From NCBI GenBank assembly GCA_035640035.1, contig DASQWX010000048.1:1-7724 (forward strand): 7,724 nt of DNA, in the 5' to 3' direction. This stretch comes from 13-2-20CM-68-14 sp035640035 (GTDB lineage Bacteria > Actinomycetota > Thermoleophilia > Gaiellales > Gaiellaceae). Under the pieces are notes generated by a model. That model worked only from the letters and a program-made list of their open reading frames with translations. It was not told the origin of the DNA and did no database searches. Shown here piece after piece: positions 1 through 6,367 of this stretch. Each line of letters starts with the position of its first letter. The stretch's first letter is position 1. Position numbers and translations under genes: made by a program.

Positions 1-938
1 TGCGGAGTGTCCGAGAACGCCGACGGCCGCCGGTCGTTCGCCGTCGTCAGCGTCACCGTGCCGACGCCGTGCGAGAGGGCCGGACCCTGCTCGTAGAGCG
101 TGAAGGGGAACGCCAGGTCGAGCAGCTGCGCAAACGCACCCGGCCGCCGCGGTGGCACGCCGGTCTGTTCCTGGACGCGGGCCGCCGTCGTCTCGACGAG
201 GCCGGCCGACGCCTCCCGGGCCGTGATCCCGGCGATCGCGAGCCGGGCCGTCGACGGGCCGGCGATCGAGTCCAGCACAAGCGCCGCGACGACGCGGTCG
301 CGATATGCGGCGGCGAATCGATCCGCGCCGAGACCTCCGAACTCGCCCCCGTCCGTGGCGACGAAGAAGAGCGTATGTGCCGGGCTGACGATGCTTGCGC
401 CCGGCGGAGCGTTTCCTGAGACGGAGCCCGCGTAGGAGCGAGCGAGCTCGACGAGTGCCGCGACGCCCGACGCGTTGTCGTTGGCGCCGGGGCCCGTGCC
501 GACGTTGTCGAGATGCGCGAGCACCGCGAGTGCTTCCGGTGAGCGTCCGGGGATCGTGACGATCAAGTTCTCGAGGCGCACGCGACCTCGCCCCGGGATC
601 ACGGCTGAAAAGGGCTCGCGGCGCACGCGGAGGCCGATCTGCGACATCTGGTCCGCGAACCACTGCCGCGCGCTCTCCGCACCCGGTGAGCCGGGCGAGC
701 GGTCGGGAAACGTCTGCGCGAGTTCGCGGGTGAGCGCCACCGCGCGAGCCTTGTCGAAGGCGGCCGGGAGAGCCGGTACGGCAGGCCGCAGCGGCGTCGG
801 CTTGCCGACGCTGAAAGCCGCGATCAGCAGGGGAATCCCCACCAGCAGCCAGGTACCGCGGTAGAGACGGGCGTTGACCGGGCGCTCGAGCGATCCGGGC
901 CGTACGCGCGTGCGCGCGGGAGGCGGATTGGCCGCCAT
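1..938 (-). CDS. Membrane-anchored M28-family metallopeptidase homologue, 3' end outside window
   Basis: Reading leftward from the ATG at 938, an uninterrupted frame of 312 codons runs off the window, so the C-terminus is missing. M28 proteins are di-zinc aminopeptidases or carboxypeptidases. Residues 1-28 are basic and proline-rich; about 29-45 form one hydrophobic segment (LLVGIPLLIAAF), suggesting a membrane anchor with the enzyme domain outside the cell. The domain starts near residue 62 with a FPDRSPGSPG segment. It carries HLD (H142, D144), GANDNASG (metal-bridging D154), TDGGEFGGLGA (E199) and LVLDSIAG (D223). The usual Glu-Glu pair is Gly198-Glu199, so the zinc-ligand Glu remains while the general base is absent. 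No clear SDH motif carrying the last zinc histidine is seen; H290 may stand in for it. The M28 fold is well supported, peptidase activity is not. It is divergent from the response-regulator gene, and no Shine-Dalgarno sequence precedes the start. Confidence 0.86.
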   Translation of the reverse strand, partial: MAANPPPARTRVRPGSLERPVNARLYRGTWLLVGIPLLIAAFSVGKPTPLRPAVPALPAAFDKARAVALTRELAQTFPDRSPGSPGAESARQWFADQMSQIGLRVRREPFSAVIPGRGRVRLENLIVTIPGRSPEALAVLAHLDNVGTGPGANDNASGVAALVELARSYAGSVSGNAPPGASIVSPAHTLFFVATDGGEFGGLGADRFAAAYRDRVVAALVLDSIAGPSTARLAIAGITAREASAGLVETTAARVQEQTGVPPRRPGAFAQLLDLAFPFTLYEQGPALSHGVGTVTLTTANDRRPSAFSDTP

Positions 939-993
939 GCCGTGGCTATAGTAGGTAGGCGAGAACCCGACGCGTGCAGGCAGACGCGACGCG
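939..993. promoter_or_regulatory. Divergent promoter region around a CTATAG palindrome
   Basis: These 55 bases separate the divergent M28 and response-regulator genes. A palindromic CTATAG (946-951) offers a -10 box in both directions. On the plus strand TATAGT (947-952) would start an mRNA near 959, giving a leader of about 35 nt before the ATG at 994; AGGCAG (978-983) is a weak ribosome site. On the minus strand TATAGC (950-945) or TACTAT (953-948) lies 6-9 nt from the M28 ATG, so that mRNA would have little or no leader. I see no convincing -35 box on either strand. Shared control of the two genes is an inference. Confidence 0.5.
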
Positions 994-1692
994 ATGCCCG
1001 ACTCCTCGACCATCCTTCTCGTCGACGACGAGGACTCCGTTCAGAAGCTTCTCACATACCCGCTGGAACGAGACGGTTTCCGCGTCATCCAGGCGCGCGA
1101 CGGTGAGCAGGCACTCAGGCTCTTCGGCGACGAGCATGTCGATCTCGTCGTGCTCGACCTGATGCTGCCGCGAGTCGACGGGCTCGAGGTCTGCAAGCGG
1201 CTTCGCGCCGACAGCGACGTTCCGATCATCATGCTTACCGCGCGCGGCGAGGAGCTCGACAAAGTGCTCGGCCTCGAGCTCGGAGCCGACGACTACATCA
1301 CGAAGCCATTCTCGATCCGCGAGTTCCGGAGCCGCGTGCGTGCGTTGCTCCGGCGCGCCGCGCTGCCGCGCAACCGAGCCGAACGGGAGACCGAGGTGAT
1401 CGAGTCCGGAGAGCTGCGGATCGATCCCGCCCGGCGAACGGTCGAGCTTGCCGGGGAGCAGGTTCAGCTGACGTACGTCGAATTCGAGCTCTTGCGGACT
1501 CTCGCCGGCGAGCCGGCCCGCGTGTTCTCGCGCGAGATGCTCCTGCGAGCGCTCTGGGGCGACTCGGCTTACCGCGAGCCTCGTACGATCGACGTTCACA
1601 TCCGGCACCTTCGCGAGAAGCTCGAGACAGACCCGCGCGAGCCCGAGTACATCTTCACCGTTCGCGGCGTCGGGTACCGATTCAGGGACTGA
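994..1692 (+). CDS. OmpR/PhoB-family response regulator
   Basis: A DNA-binding transcription factor of 232 residues, normal length for the family, switched by phosphorylation. The N-terminal receiver domain (about 6-120) has the acidic pocket D11-D12, phospho-acceptor D55 in VVLDLMLP, T82 in IIMLTA and K104 in YITKPF, so all the conserved switch residues are present. The C-terminal winged-helix domain (about 135-231) has the family pattern: LTYVEFELL, then FSREMLLRALWG, TIDVHIRHLREKLE as recognition helix, and VRGVGYRF as the wing. The ATG at 994 places ILLVDDE at the expected distance from the N-terminus. Its stop codon overlaps the kinase start by one base (TGATG), so the pair is almost certainly cotranscribed and translationally coupled. 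The partner kinase and downstream HtrA gene resemble the mycobacterial MprAB-PepD arrangement, which suggests envelope-stress control; the sequence does not prove this. Confidence 0.97.
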   Translation: MPDSSTILLVDDEDSVQKLLTYPLERDGFRVIQARDGEQALRLFGDEHVDLVVLDLMLPRVDGLEVCKRLRADSDVPIIMLTARGEELDKVLGLELGADDYITKPFSIREFRSRVRALLRRAALPRNRAERETEVIESGELRIDPARRTVELAGEQVQLTYVEFELLRTLAGEPARVFSREMLLRALWGDSAYREPRTIDVHIRHLREKLETDPREPEYIFTVRGVGYRFRD

Positions 1693-3107
1693 TGAGCGCG
1701 TTCAGGACGGTCGGCGCCCGTCTCAGCCTGGCGCTTCTCGGTGTCGTGGCGCTCGTCCTGGGGCTCGTCTACTTCCTCGCCGTTCCCTCGCTGAAGAACC
1801 GGCTCATCGATACACGGTTGCACGATCTCGCGATTGCTGCGCCGAAGGTCATGCGGGAGTACAAGAACAACCCGGACGATCCCGATTTCTTCTCGAACGC
1901 CGCCGCGACCACGAATGCGCGGGTCCTGTTGCTGACGGTGCTGGCTCAGTCGCCGACGAGCGTGACCGTCCAGCAGTGGTCGCTCCCAGGACGCAGCGCA
2001 CGGGATTTCACCAACGACCCGGTCGCGATCCATTCAGCCCAGACCGGGAAGCGCCAACGCGGCACGGTTACGCGCTCGGAAGGAGAGTTTGCGGAAGTCG
2101 CCCAGCCAGTCGGCACCAACGGCGATCTCCTGCTCCTCGCCGCGCCGCTCCGGGAGGCGTTCGCCGACGTCCACGCGGTGCAGCGACGGCTGCTGTTCGC
2201 CGGTGGCTTGGCGCTCGTGGTCGCGCTGCTGATCGGCTACGGGGCGGCGCGCATCTTTGCCGGGCGAATCAGGCGGCTCGAGCGTGCGGCCGACCGGATT
2301 GCCAGCGGCCGCTTCGACGAGCCTGTAGCGGACGACGGCTACGACGAGCTCGGCCAGCTGTCTCGCGCCTTCGACCGCATGCGCATTCGCCTCGCCGGCC
2401 TCGATCACGCGAGGCGGGAATTCGTCGCGAACGCCTCGCACGAGCTCCGGACGCCGCTCTTCTCGCTGAGCGGTTTTCTGGAGTTGATCGAGGACGAAGA
2501 GCTCGACGAGGCCACGCAGCGGGAATTCCTGGAGACCATGGCCGGGCAGGTGCGGCGACTGACGAAGCTCGCCGACGATCTCCTCGACCTCTCGCGGTTG
2601 GATGCGGGTCGCTTGCACGTCGAAACGCAGCCGCTCGACCTCGGAGCGCTTGCCGGCGCGGCAGTCGACGAGTTCGCGGGGGTTGCGCGCGCCTCTGATC
2701 ACCAGCTCGAATACGCGCCGGACGGCGCCGCGCCGGCTCGCGGCGACCCGCAGCGCGTGCTCCAGATCGTCCGGATCCTGATCGAGAACGCTCTCGTCCA
2801 CACGCCGCCTGGCACACCCGTCGAGGTCGCGGTGCGCCGTGTTGACGCGCGGGCCGAGATCAGCGTCGCCGACAGCGGGCCCGGCATCAATCCCGAGGAT
2901 CGAGCGGAGCTCTTCGAGCGCTTCTACCGCGGGGAGAGCACGAAAGCGTCGGGAAGCGGTCTCGGCCTGGCGATCGCGAAGGAGCTTGCCGAGCTAATGG
3001 GCGGCGAGATCGGACTCGAGTCGTCGCCCGAGCGAACCGTCTTTTCGCTTGTCCTGCCGGGAGGCGAGCTCGTGCCGGAGCCCGTGCGCGAGCCGGCCGC
3101 GGTCTGA
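1692..3107 (+). CDS. HAMP-type sensor histidine kinase, partner of the preceding regulator
   Basis: A membrane histidine kinase of 471 residues expected to phosphorylate D55 of the upstream regulator. A first membrane helix (about 11-31) and a second (about 167-189) enclose an extracytoplasmic sensor region of about 135 residues that I cannot assign to a known domain. HAMP follows (about 190-240), then the dimerisation helix with phospho-acceptor H250 in ASHELRTPL. The ATPase domain has the N box with N366 (LIENALVH), G1 DSGPGI (394-399), F box FERFYRG (408-414) and G2 GSGLGLAIA (421-429), so it should be active. The ATG shares its first base with the regulator's TGA, which fixes the start. 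The ligand is unknown; the large outside domain and the HtrA protease gene after it fit sensing of envelope damage. Confidence 0.97.
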   Translation: MSAFRTVGARLSLALLGVVALVLGLVYFLAVPSLKNRLIDTRLHDLAIAAPKVMREYKNNPDDPDFFSNAAATTNARVLLLTVLAQSPTSVTVQQWSLPGRSARDFTNDPVAIHSAQTGKRQRGTVTRSEGEFAEVAQPVGTNGDLLLLAAPLREAFADVHAVQRRLLFAGGLALVVALLIGYGAARIFAGRIRRLERAADRIASGRFDEPVADDGYDELGQLSRAFDRMRIRLAGLDHARREFVANASHELRTPLFSLSGFLELIEDEELDEATQREFLETMAGQVRRLTKLADDLLDLSRLDAGRLHVETQPLDLGALAGAAVDEFAGVARASDHQLEYAPDGAAPARGDPQRVLQIVRILIENALVHTPPGTPVEVAVRRVDARAEISVADSGPGINPEDRAELFERFYRGESTKASGSGLGLAIAKELAELMGGEIGLESSPERTVFSLVLPGGELVPEPVREPAAV

Positions 3108-3316
3108 CGACCCACCGCGCCGGTCTCCTGGTTGACGCGTGATCCGAGGCGTCCCCGGCCTCCTCCCCAAGGCGAGCGTACTGAAGAACCTGATACGGGC
3201 AGGTGACTCCCTAGCGCCGAAAGTCGGCCGCTTCGGATCGCGACGCTTTGCACGTGAAAACGCCCAAAAAGGCCCTGTCCGCGGGCAATTTCCGCGTGCC
3301 TAGCTACAGTGCGTCG
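3108..3316. other. Intergenic region with several possible RNA hairpins
   Basis: The 209-base gap between kinase and protease genes has no convincing ORF. Several inverted repeats are visible: CGTGATCCG (3138-3146) can pair with CGGATCGCG (3234-3242) through 9 pairs including one G-U; inside lie AGGC/GCCT (3147-3150/3158-3161), ACCTG/CAGGT (3188-3192/3200-3204) and GCCGA/TCGGC (3216-3220/3224-3228). A further CGCGG/CCGCG pair (3280-3284/3292-3296) sits before the protease start. None is followed by a T run, so none is a classic intrinsic terminator. It could be a folded RNA, a U-less terminator region or chance pairing in GC-rich DNA. Confidence 0.4.
3305..3316 (+). promoter_or_regulatory. 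-10-like hexamer directly before the protease ATG (likely leaderless)
   Basis: TACAGT (3305-3310) fits the actinobacterial -10 pattern TAnnnT and is followed by exactly six bases before the ATG at 3317. Transcription would begin at or next to the start codon. There is no Shine-Dalgarno sequence, in agreement with a leaderless mRNA. No good -35 hexamer is present; that position falls in the CGCGG/CCGCG inverted repeat (3280-3296), a possible operator. Confidence 0.5.
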
Positions 3317-4537
3317 ATGCCCGCACGCCCGGCTCCGCTTGCGATCGTCGCGATCGTCGCCGCCGTCATCGGCGGCGTTTCCGTTCTTGTCGTCGGAAAG
3401 GCGGCCGGATGGCTGAACACCGGGACGAAGAAGACCGTCGTCGTCCAGACGCCGCCTGCCGCAGAGGCCGTTGCCACGCCGCGGTCGCCCGTGTCATCCA
3501 ATGCGAAGCCGCTCACCGGCAACGGCTTCGCGCCGAAGCGGATCTATTCGGCCCGGTCGCCCGGCGTGGTGACGATCTACGCGATCTACGGCACCGACTC
3601 GCTGTCCGCGCAAGAGGCGCAGGGCTCCGGGTTCGTCGTCTCGCCGAAGGGCTACATCCTGACGAACTCGCACGTGATCACGAATGCGGGCGAGAACGCT
3701 CGCAAGGTTTCCGCAGCCGACAAGCTCTTCGTCGAGTTCCAGGATCGCGACCGCGTGCCCGCGAGGGTCGTCGGTTGGGACATCTACGACGACGTCGGTC
3801 TGATCAAGGTCAATCCGGCCGACCATCGGCTCGACCCCGTACCGCTCGGCAATTCGGCGCAGGTGCAGGTCGGCGAGCCCGTCGCCGCGATCGGTAGCCC
3901 GTTCGGCAACGTCAACTCGCTGAGCGTGGGCGTTGTCTCCGCGACGGAGCGCTCGATCGACTCGCTGACCTCGCAGTACCAGCTTGTCGACGCGATCCAG
4001 ACGGACGCGTCGATCAATCACGGGAACTCGGGCGGACCGCTCTTCGACGCCCGGGGCCGGGTGATCGGGATCAATGCGCAGATTCGGAGCGACTCCGGCG
4101 TCGCGGAGGGCGTGGGTTTTGCGGTGCCGATCGACTCGGCGCGCCGTTCGATGACGCAGTTGATCGCAGCCGGACATGTCTCGTACGCATTCGTCGGGAT
4201 CGAGACGGAGGACCTCGTCCCGAGCATCGCGAAGCGGCTCGGTTATCCCGTCAGCAAAGGTGCCGTCGTCACAAAGGTCCACCCGAACACGCCGGGGGCC
4301 GCGGCGGGTCTGCATGCTGGGACGGATACGGTGCAGATCTTCGGCGCGGCGTTCACGAAGGGCGGCGACGTGATCGTCTCGATCGCGGGCCACTCCGTCA
4401 CGAGTGCCGAGGACGTGGTCCGCGTTGTCACCGAAGAGCTCTCGCCGGGGCAGTCAGTCCCCATGATCTATCTTCGAGGCAGCCGGCGTCACCGCGTCAT
4501 TCTGAGGCTTGCCGAGCGGCCGGTGAACCCCGGTTAG
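3317..4537 (+). CDS. htrA: HtrA/DegP-like serine protease with PDZ domain, membrane-anchored
   Basis: An S1C-family serine protease of 406 residues, expected outside the membrane and acting in quality control of misfolded envelope proteins. One hydrophobic helix (about 8-27) follows a short arginine-containing N-terminus, then a proline/alanine-rich linker (about 35-70). The trypsin-like domain holds the full triad: H119 in TNSHVI, D159 in YDDVGLIKV and S238 in GNSGGPL, so it should be active. A PDZ domain covers about 290-395; between AGLHAG and GGDVIVSIAG it has about 11 extra residues compared with a plain GL-x-GDVI PDZ. I chose the ATG at 3317 over an in-frame TTG at 3248 because the longer version adds 23 basic residues before the membrane helix and has no ribosome site, while TACAGT sits in promoter position before 3317. 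It follows a two-component pair, which may regulate it. Confidence 0.95.
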   Translation: MPARPAPLAIVAIVAAVIGGVSVLVVGKAAGWLNTGTKKTVVVQTPPAAEAVATPRSPVSSNAKPLTGNGFAPKRIYSARSPGVVTIYAIYGTDSLSAQEAQGSGFVVSPKGYILTNSHVITNAGENARKVSAADKLFVEFQDRDRVPARVVGWDIYDDVGLIKVNPADHRLDPVPLGNSAQVQVGEPVAAIGSPFGNVNSLSVGVVSATERSIDSLTSQYQLVDAIQTDASINHGNSGGPLFDARGRVIGINAQIRSDSGVAEGVGFAVPIDSARRSMTQLIAAGHVSYAFVGIETEDLVPSIAKRLGYPVSKGAVVTKVHPNTPGAAAGLHAGTDTVQIFGAAFTKGGDVIVSIAGHSVTSAEDVVRVVTEELSPGQSVPMIYLRGSRRHRVILRLAERPVNPG

Positions 4538-4585
4538 CCGAAGGTTCGGGTTAGGGCAGCGAGTAGAGCGGGAACAGGGGCGGCG
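4538..4585. other. Short gap with weak ribosome binding site AGGGG
   Basis: These 48 bases separate the protease and ATPase genes. AGGGG (4576-4580) lies five bases before the ATG at 4586 and is a plausible, modest ribosome binding site. I see no convincing promoter and no T-tailed hairpin, so read-through from the protease gene is possible. Confidence 0.4.
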
Positions 4586-5005
4586 ATGGACGCCCACGAC
4601 CGGTCGGTTCGGCTGAGTATTCCTGCAAAGGCCGAATACATCACCCTTAGCCGCCTGGCGTTGACCGCGATCGCCCGAGTGCAGCCGCTCTCGGACGAGA
4701 CGCTCAGCGACCTGAAGCTCGCGCTGACCGAGGCCTGTACCAACTCCGTTCGCCACGCGTATCGGGAAGGGCGACGAGGCCAGGTCGAGATCGTTTACCA
4801 GATCGAGCCCGATCGGCTGGTCGTCGAGGTGACCGACGACGGCGAGGGATTCGAGCCCTCGAACCTCGCCGGCGACGGGAACGGAGACCTCAACGAAGGG
4901 GGGCTCGGGATTGCGATCATCCGGGCCGTCGCGGACGAGGTCGAGATCGGAGTGCGGGAGTCGGGAGGATCTCGCCTGCGCTTCGTGAAGTTCCTGGGGG
5001 ACTAA
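4586..5005 (+). CDS. RsbW/SpoIIAB-like ATPase, probable anti-sigma factor kinase
   Basis: A stand-alone GHKL ATPase domain of 139 residues, the usual size for RsbW and SpoIIAB. Such cytoplasmic proteins bind a sigma factor and release it when a dephosphorylated STAS-domain antagonist binds instead; they also phosphorylate the antagonist on serine or threonine. Visible motifs are LALTEACTNSVRHAY with N53 (N box, Mg-ATP), DDGEGF (84-89, G1) and GGLGIAIIRAVADEV (105-119, G2 with lid). There is no dimerisation histidine or membrane segment, so it is not a classic sensor kinase. Unusually, no sigma factor or STAS antagonist gene is adjacent in the window; partners must lie elsewhere. It sits among stress-related genes (protease before, trehalose synthase after). 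It could instead regulate another partner-switching pathway. The family call is strong, the partner unknown. Confidence 0.91.
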   Translation: MDAHDRSVRLSIPAKAEYITLSRLALTAIARVQPLSDETLSDLKLALTEACTNSVRHAYREGRRGQVEIVYQIEPDRLVVEVTDDGEGFEPSNLAGDGNGDLNEGGLGIAIIRAVADEVEIGVRESGGSRLRFVKFLGD

Positions 5006-5010
5006 ACGTC

Positions 5011-5039
5011 TATTCTGCGCGCTTTCGTTCGCCGAAAGC
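5011..5039 (+). promoter_or_regulatory. Possible promoter and 5' hairpin before the trehalose synthase gene
   Basis: TATTCT (5011-5016) is a possible -10 box 38 bases before the ATG at 5055. Just after it, GCTTTCG (5021-5027) and CGAAAGC (5033-5039) form a perfect 7-bp stem with a 5-base loop. No T run follows, so this could be a hairpin at the 5' end of the mRNA, a U-less terminator of the preceding gene, or an operator. No Shine-Dalgarno sequence is seen between the hairpin and the ATG. Confidence 0.4.
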
Positions 5040-5054
5040 CGTCAGCCAACCCAC

Positions 5055-6332
5055 ATGCTCCAGCTCGTCAACGTCGGTACCAAGTCGTTGCTCGACTACG
5101 GGACGATTGCCTCCCGCGGCCTCATGGACGAGATCCGCAGGCTGGCGGCGCAGGTCGAGGGCAAGCGCGTGCTGCACCTGTCGGCGACCGCGTTCGGAGG
5201 CGGCGTGGCGGAGATCAACTATGCGCTCGTCCCCTTGATGCGCGATGCCGGCCTCGACGCCGAGTGGCGGATCATTCGCGGCGCGGACGAATTCTTCGGG
5301 GCGACGAAGACGATCCACAACGCTCTCCAGGGCTCGCCGCAAGGGCTGACGCCGGAGCAGGAGGAGATCTACCGCCGCTACAACGAGGAGAACGCGAACG
5401 AGCTCGATGACGAGTACGACTTCGTCATCGTTCACGACCCGCAGCCGGCGTTCGTCGTCGAGCACTTTCCTTCGTCGCAGGCGCGCTGGATCTGGCGCTG
5501 CCACATCGACCTGTCGGCGCCGAACGAGAGCGTGATCGATTTTCTGTTGCCGGCGCTCGGCCGCTACGACGCGGCGATCTTCCACATGAACGAGTACGTG
5601 CCGGCGACCCCGGGACTGCCGCCCGCCTACATCTGGCCGCCGGCGATCGATCCGCTGACGCCGAAGAACATGGCGCTTTCGCCCGAGGATGCGGCGTACA
5701 TCGTCGACCAGTTCGGGATCGACGTCGAGCGGCCGCTCCTGACGCAGGTGTCGCGCTTCGACCCCTGGAAGGACCCGCTCGGCGTGATCGACGCCTACCG
5801 CGAGGTCAAGGAGCGGTTCCCCGAGGTTCAGCTCGCGCTCGTCGGCTCAATGGCTCACGACGATCCGGAGGGTTGGGACTACTACAACCAGACGGTTGCC
5901 TACGCGCACGGAGACCCGGACATCTACATCCTCTCGAACCTGAACAACATCGGCGGCGTCGAGGTGAATGCGTTCCAGGTGCACTCGCATGCGGTGATCC
6001 AGAAGTCGATCAAAGAAGGGTTCGGCCTCACGATCACCGAGGCACTCTGGAAGACACGCCCGACGGTCGCAGGCCGCGTCGGCGGGATCGTCCGCCAGAT
6101 CCAGGATGGGGAGACGGGTTGGCTCGTCGACTCCTCGGCCGAGTGCGCCGAGGCGTGTATCGAGATCCTCCGAGATCCGGCCGAAGCGCGGCTACGGGCT
6201 CTGAAGGGCAAGGAATACGTGCGGCGGAACTTCCTGATGCCGCGGCTTCTGCGCGACTGGCTCGTTCTCTTCAATCAGCTGCTCGGCAACGACACGGCCG
6301 GAGCCGAGCTCGCCGTCGTCGGCGCCGCCTAG
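5055..6332 (+). CDS. treT: Trehalose synthase TreT (GT4, glucosyl transfer from NDP-glucose to glucose)
   Basis: A cytoplasmic retaining glycosyltransferase of family GT4, 425 residues, close to the roughly 415 of archaeal TreT. TreT makes trehalose in one step from NDP-glucose and glucose, giving NDP. The N-terminal half has the TreT-like pattern KRVLHLSATAFGGGVAEI (37-54), including the GGG loop, followed by LVPLM, an RGADEFF segment and FVIVHDPQPAFV. The C-terminal half has the donor-binding RFDPWKD (R234, K239) and the GT4 E-x7-E motif EGFGLTITE (E321, E329) followed by a GGI turn. These are recognised from memory of the family, not by a search. Fungal-type trehalose phosphorylases are related and are the main alternative. 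The ATG at 5055 gives the expected N-terminus but has no Shine-Dalgarno sequence. It is 35 bases upstream of a GT20 gene, so both are probably osmoprotectant functions. Confidence 0.88.
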   Translation: MLQLVNVGTKSLLDYGTIASRGLMDEIRRLAAQVEGKRVLHLSATAFGGGVAEINYALVPLMRDAGLDAEWRIIRGADEFFGATKTIHNALQGSPQGLTPEQEEIYRRYNEENANELDDEYDFVIVHDPQPAFVVEHFPSSQARWIWRCHIDLSAPNESVIDFLLPALGRYDAAIFHMNEYVPATPGLPPAYIWPPAIDPLTPKNMALSPEDAAYIVDQFGIDVERPLLTQVSRFDPWKDPLGVIDAYREVKERFPEVQLALVGSMAHDDPEGWDYYNQTVAYAHGDPDIYILSNLNNIGGVEVNAFQVHSHAVIQKSIKEGFGLTITEALWKTRPTVAGRVGGIVRQIQDGETGWLVDSSAECAEACIEILRDPAEARLRALKGKEYVRRNFLMPRLLRDWLVLFNQLLGNDTAGAELAVVGAA

Positions 6333-6352
6333 CGGCGAGGAGGCGCATCGCC
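6323..6352 (+). other. Two small GC hairpins over the treT stop codon
   Basis: CGCCGC (6323-6328) pairs with GCGGCG (6332-6337) around a three-base loop, with the treT TAG lying partly in the loop. A second stem, GGCG/CGCC (6342-6345/6349-6352), follows directly. There is no T tract. This may be a U-less terminator or a pause site between treT and the GT20 gene. The same stretch holds GAGGAGG (6337-6343), a good anti-16S match but 24 bases from the next ATG, too far for normal use. Confidence 0.35.
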
Positions 6353-6354
6353 GT

Positions 6355-6367
6355 TACGCTCCCCGCT
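6355..6367 (+). promoter_or_regulatory. -10-like hexamer directly before the GT20 ATG
   Basis: TACGCT (6355-6360) fits TAnnnT and is followed by seven bases before the ATG at 6368, so an mRNA from here would have no leader. No Shine-Dalgarno sequence is found at the usual distance, and no -35 box is recognisable. The gene could also be read through from treT. Confidence 0.42.

Noticed and set aside
69..864. Plus-strand frames within the first 900 bases
   Set aside because: They lie opposite the M28 gene, whose minus-strand frame is continuous over 312 codons and carries HLD, GANDN and LD motifs; the plus-strand products are arginine-rich without motifs.
946..1608. Minus-strand frame opposite the response-regulator gene
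   Set aside because: Fully covered by a gene with all receiver and winged-helix motifs; no domain seen in the reverse product.
3132..3137. TTGACG as a -35 box
   Set aside because: No -10-like hexamer lies 16-18 bases downstream.
3181..3215. TPP-riboswitch-like GAACCTGAT string upstream of the protease gene
   Set aside because: The rest of the THI element (GGGGTGC, CTGAGA and the closing stem) is missing and the downstream gene has nothing to do with thiamine.
3494..4393. Minus-strand open frame of 299 codons opposite the HtrA gene
   Set aside because: Antisense shadow of a protease gene with an intact catalytic triad; arginine- and aspartate-rich with no motif.
4525..4552. Imperfect inverted repeat AACCC/GGGTT around the protease stop as a terminator
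   Set aside because: Short, bulged stem with a large loop and no T tract.
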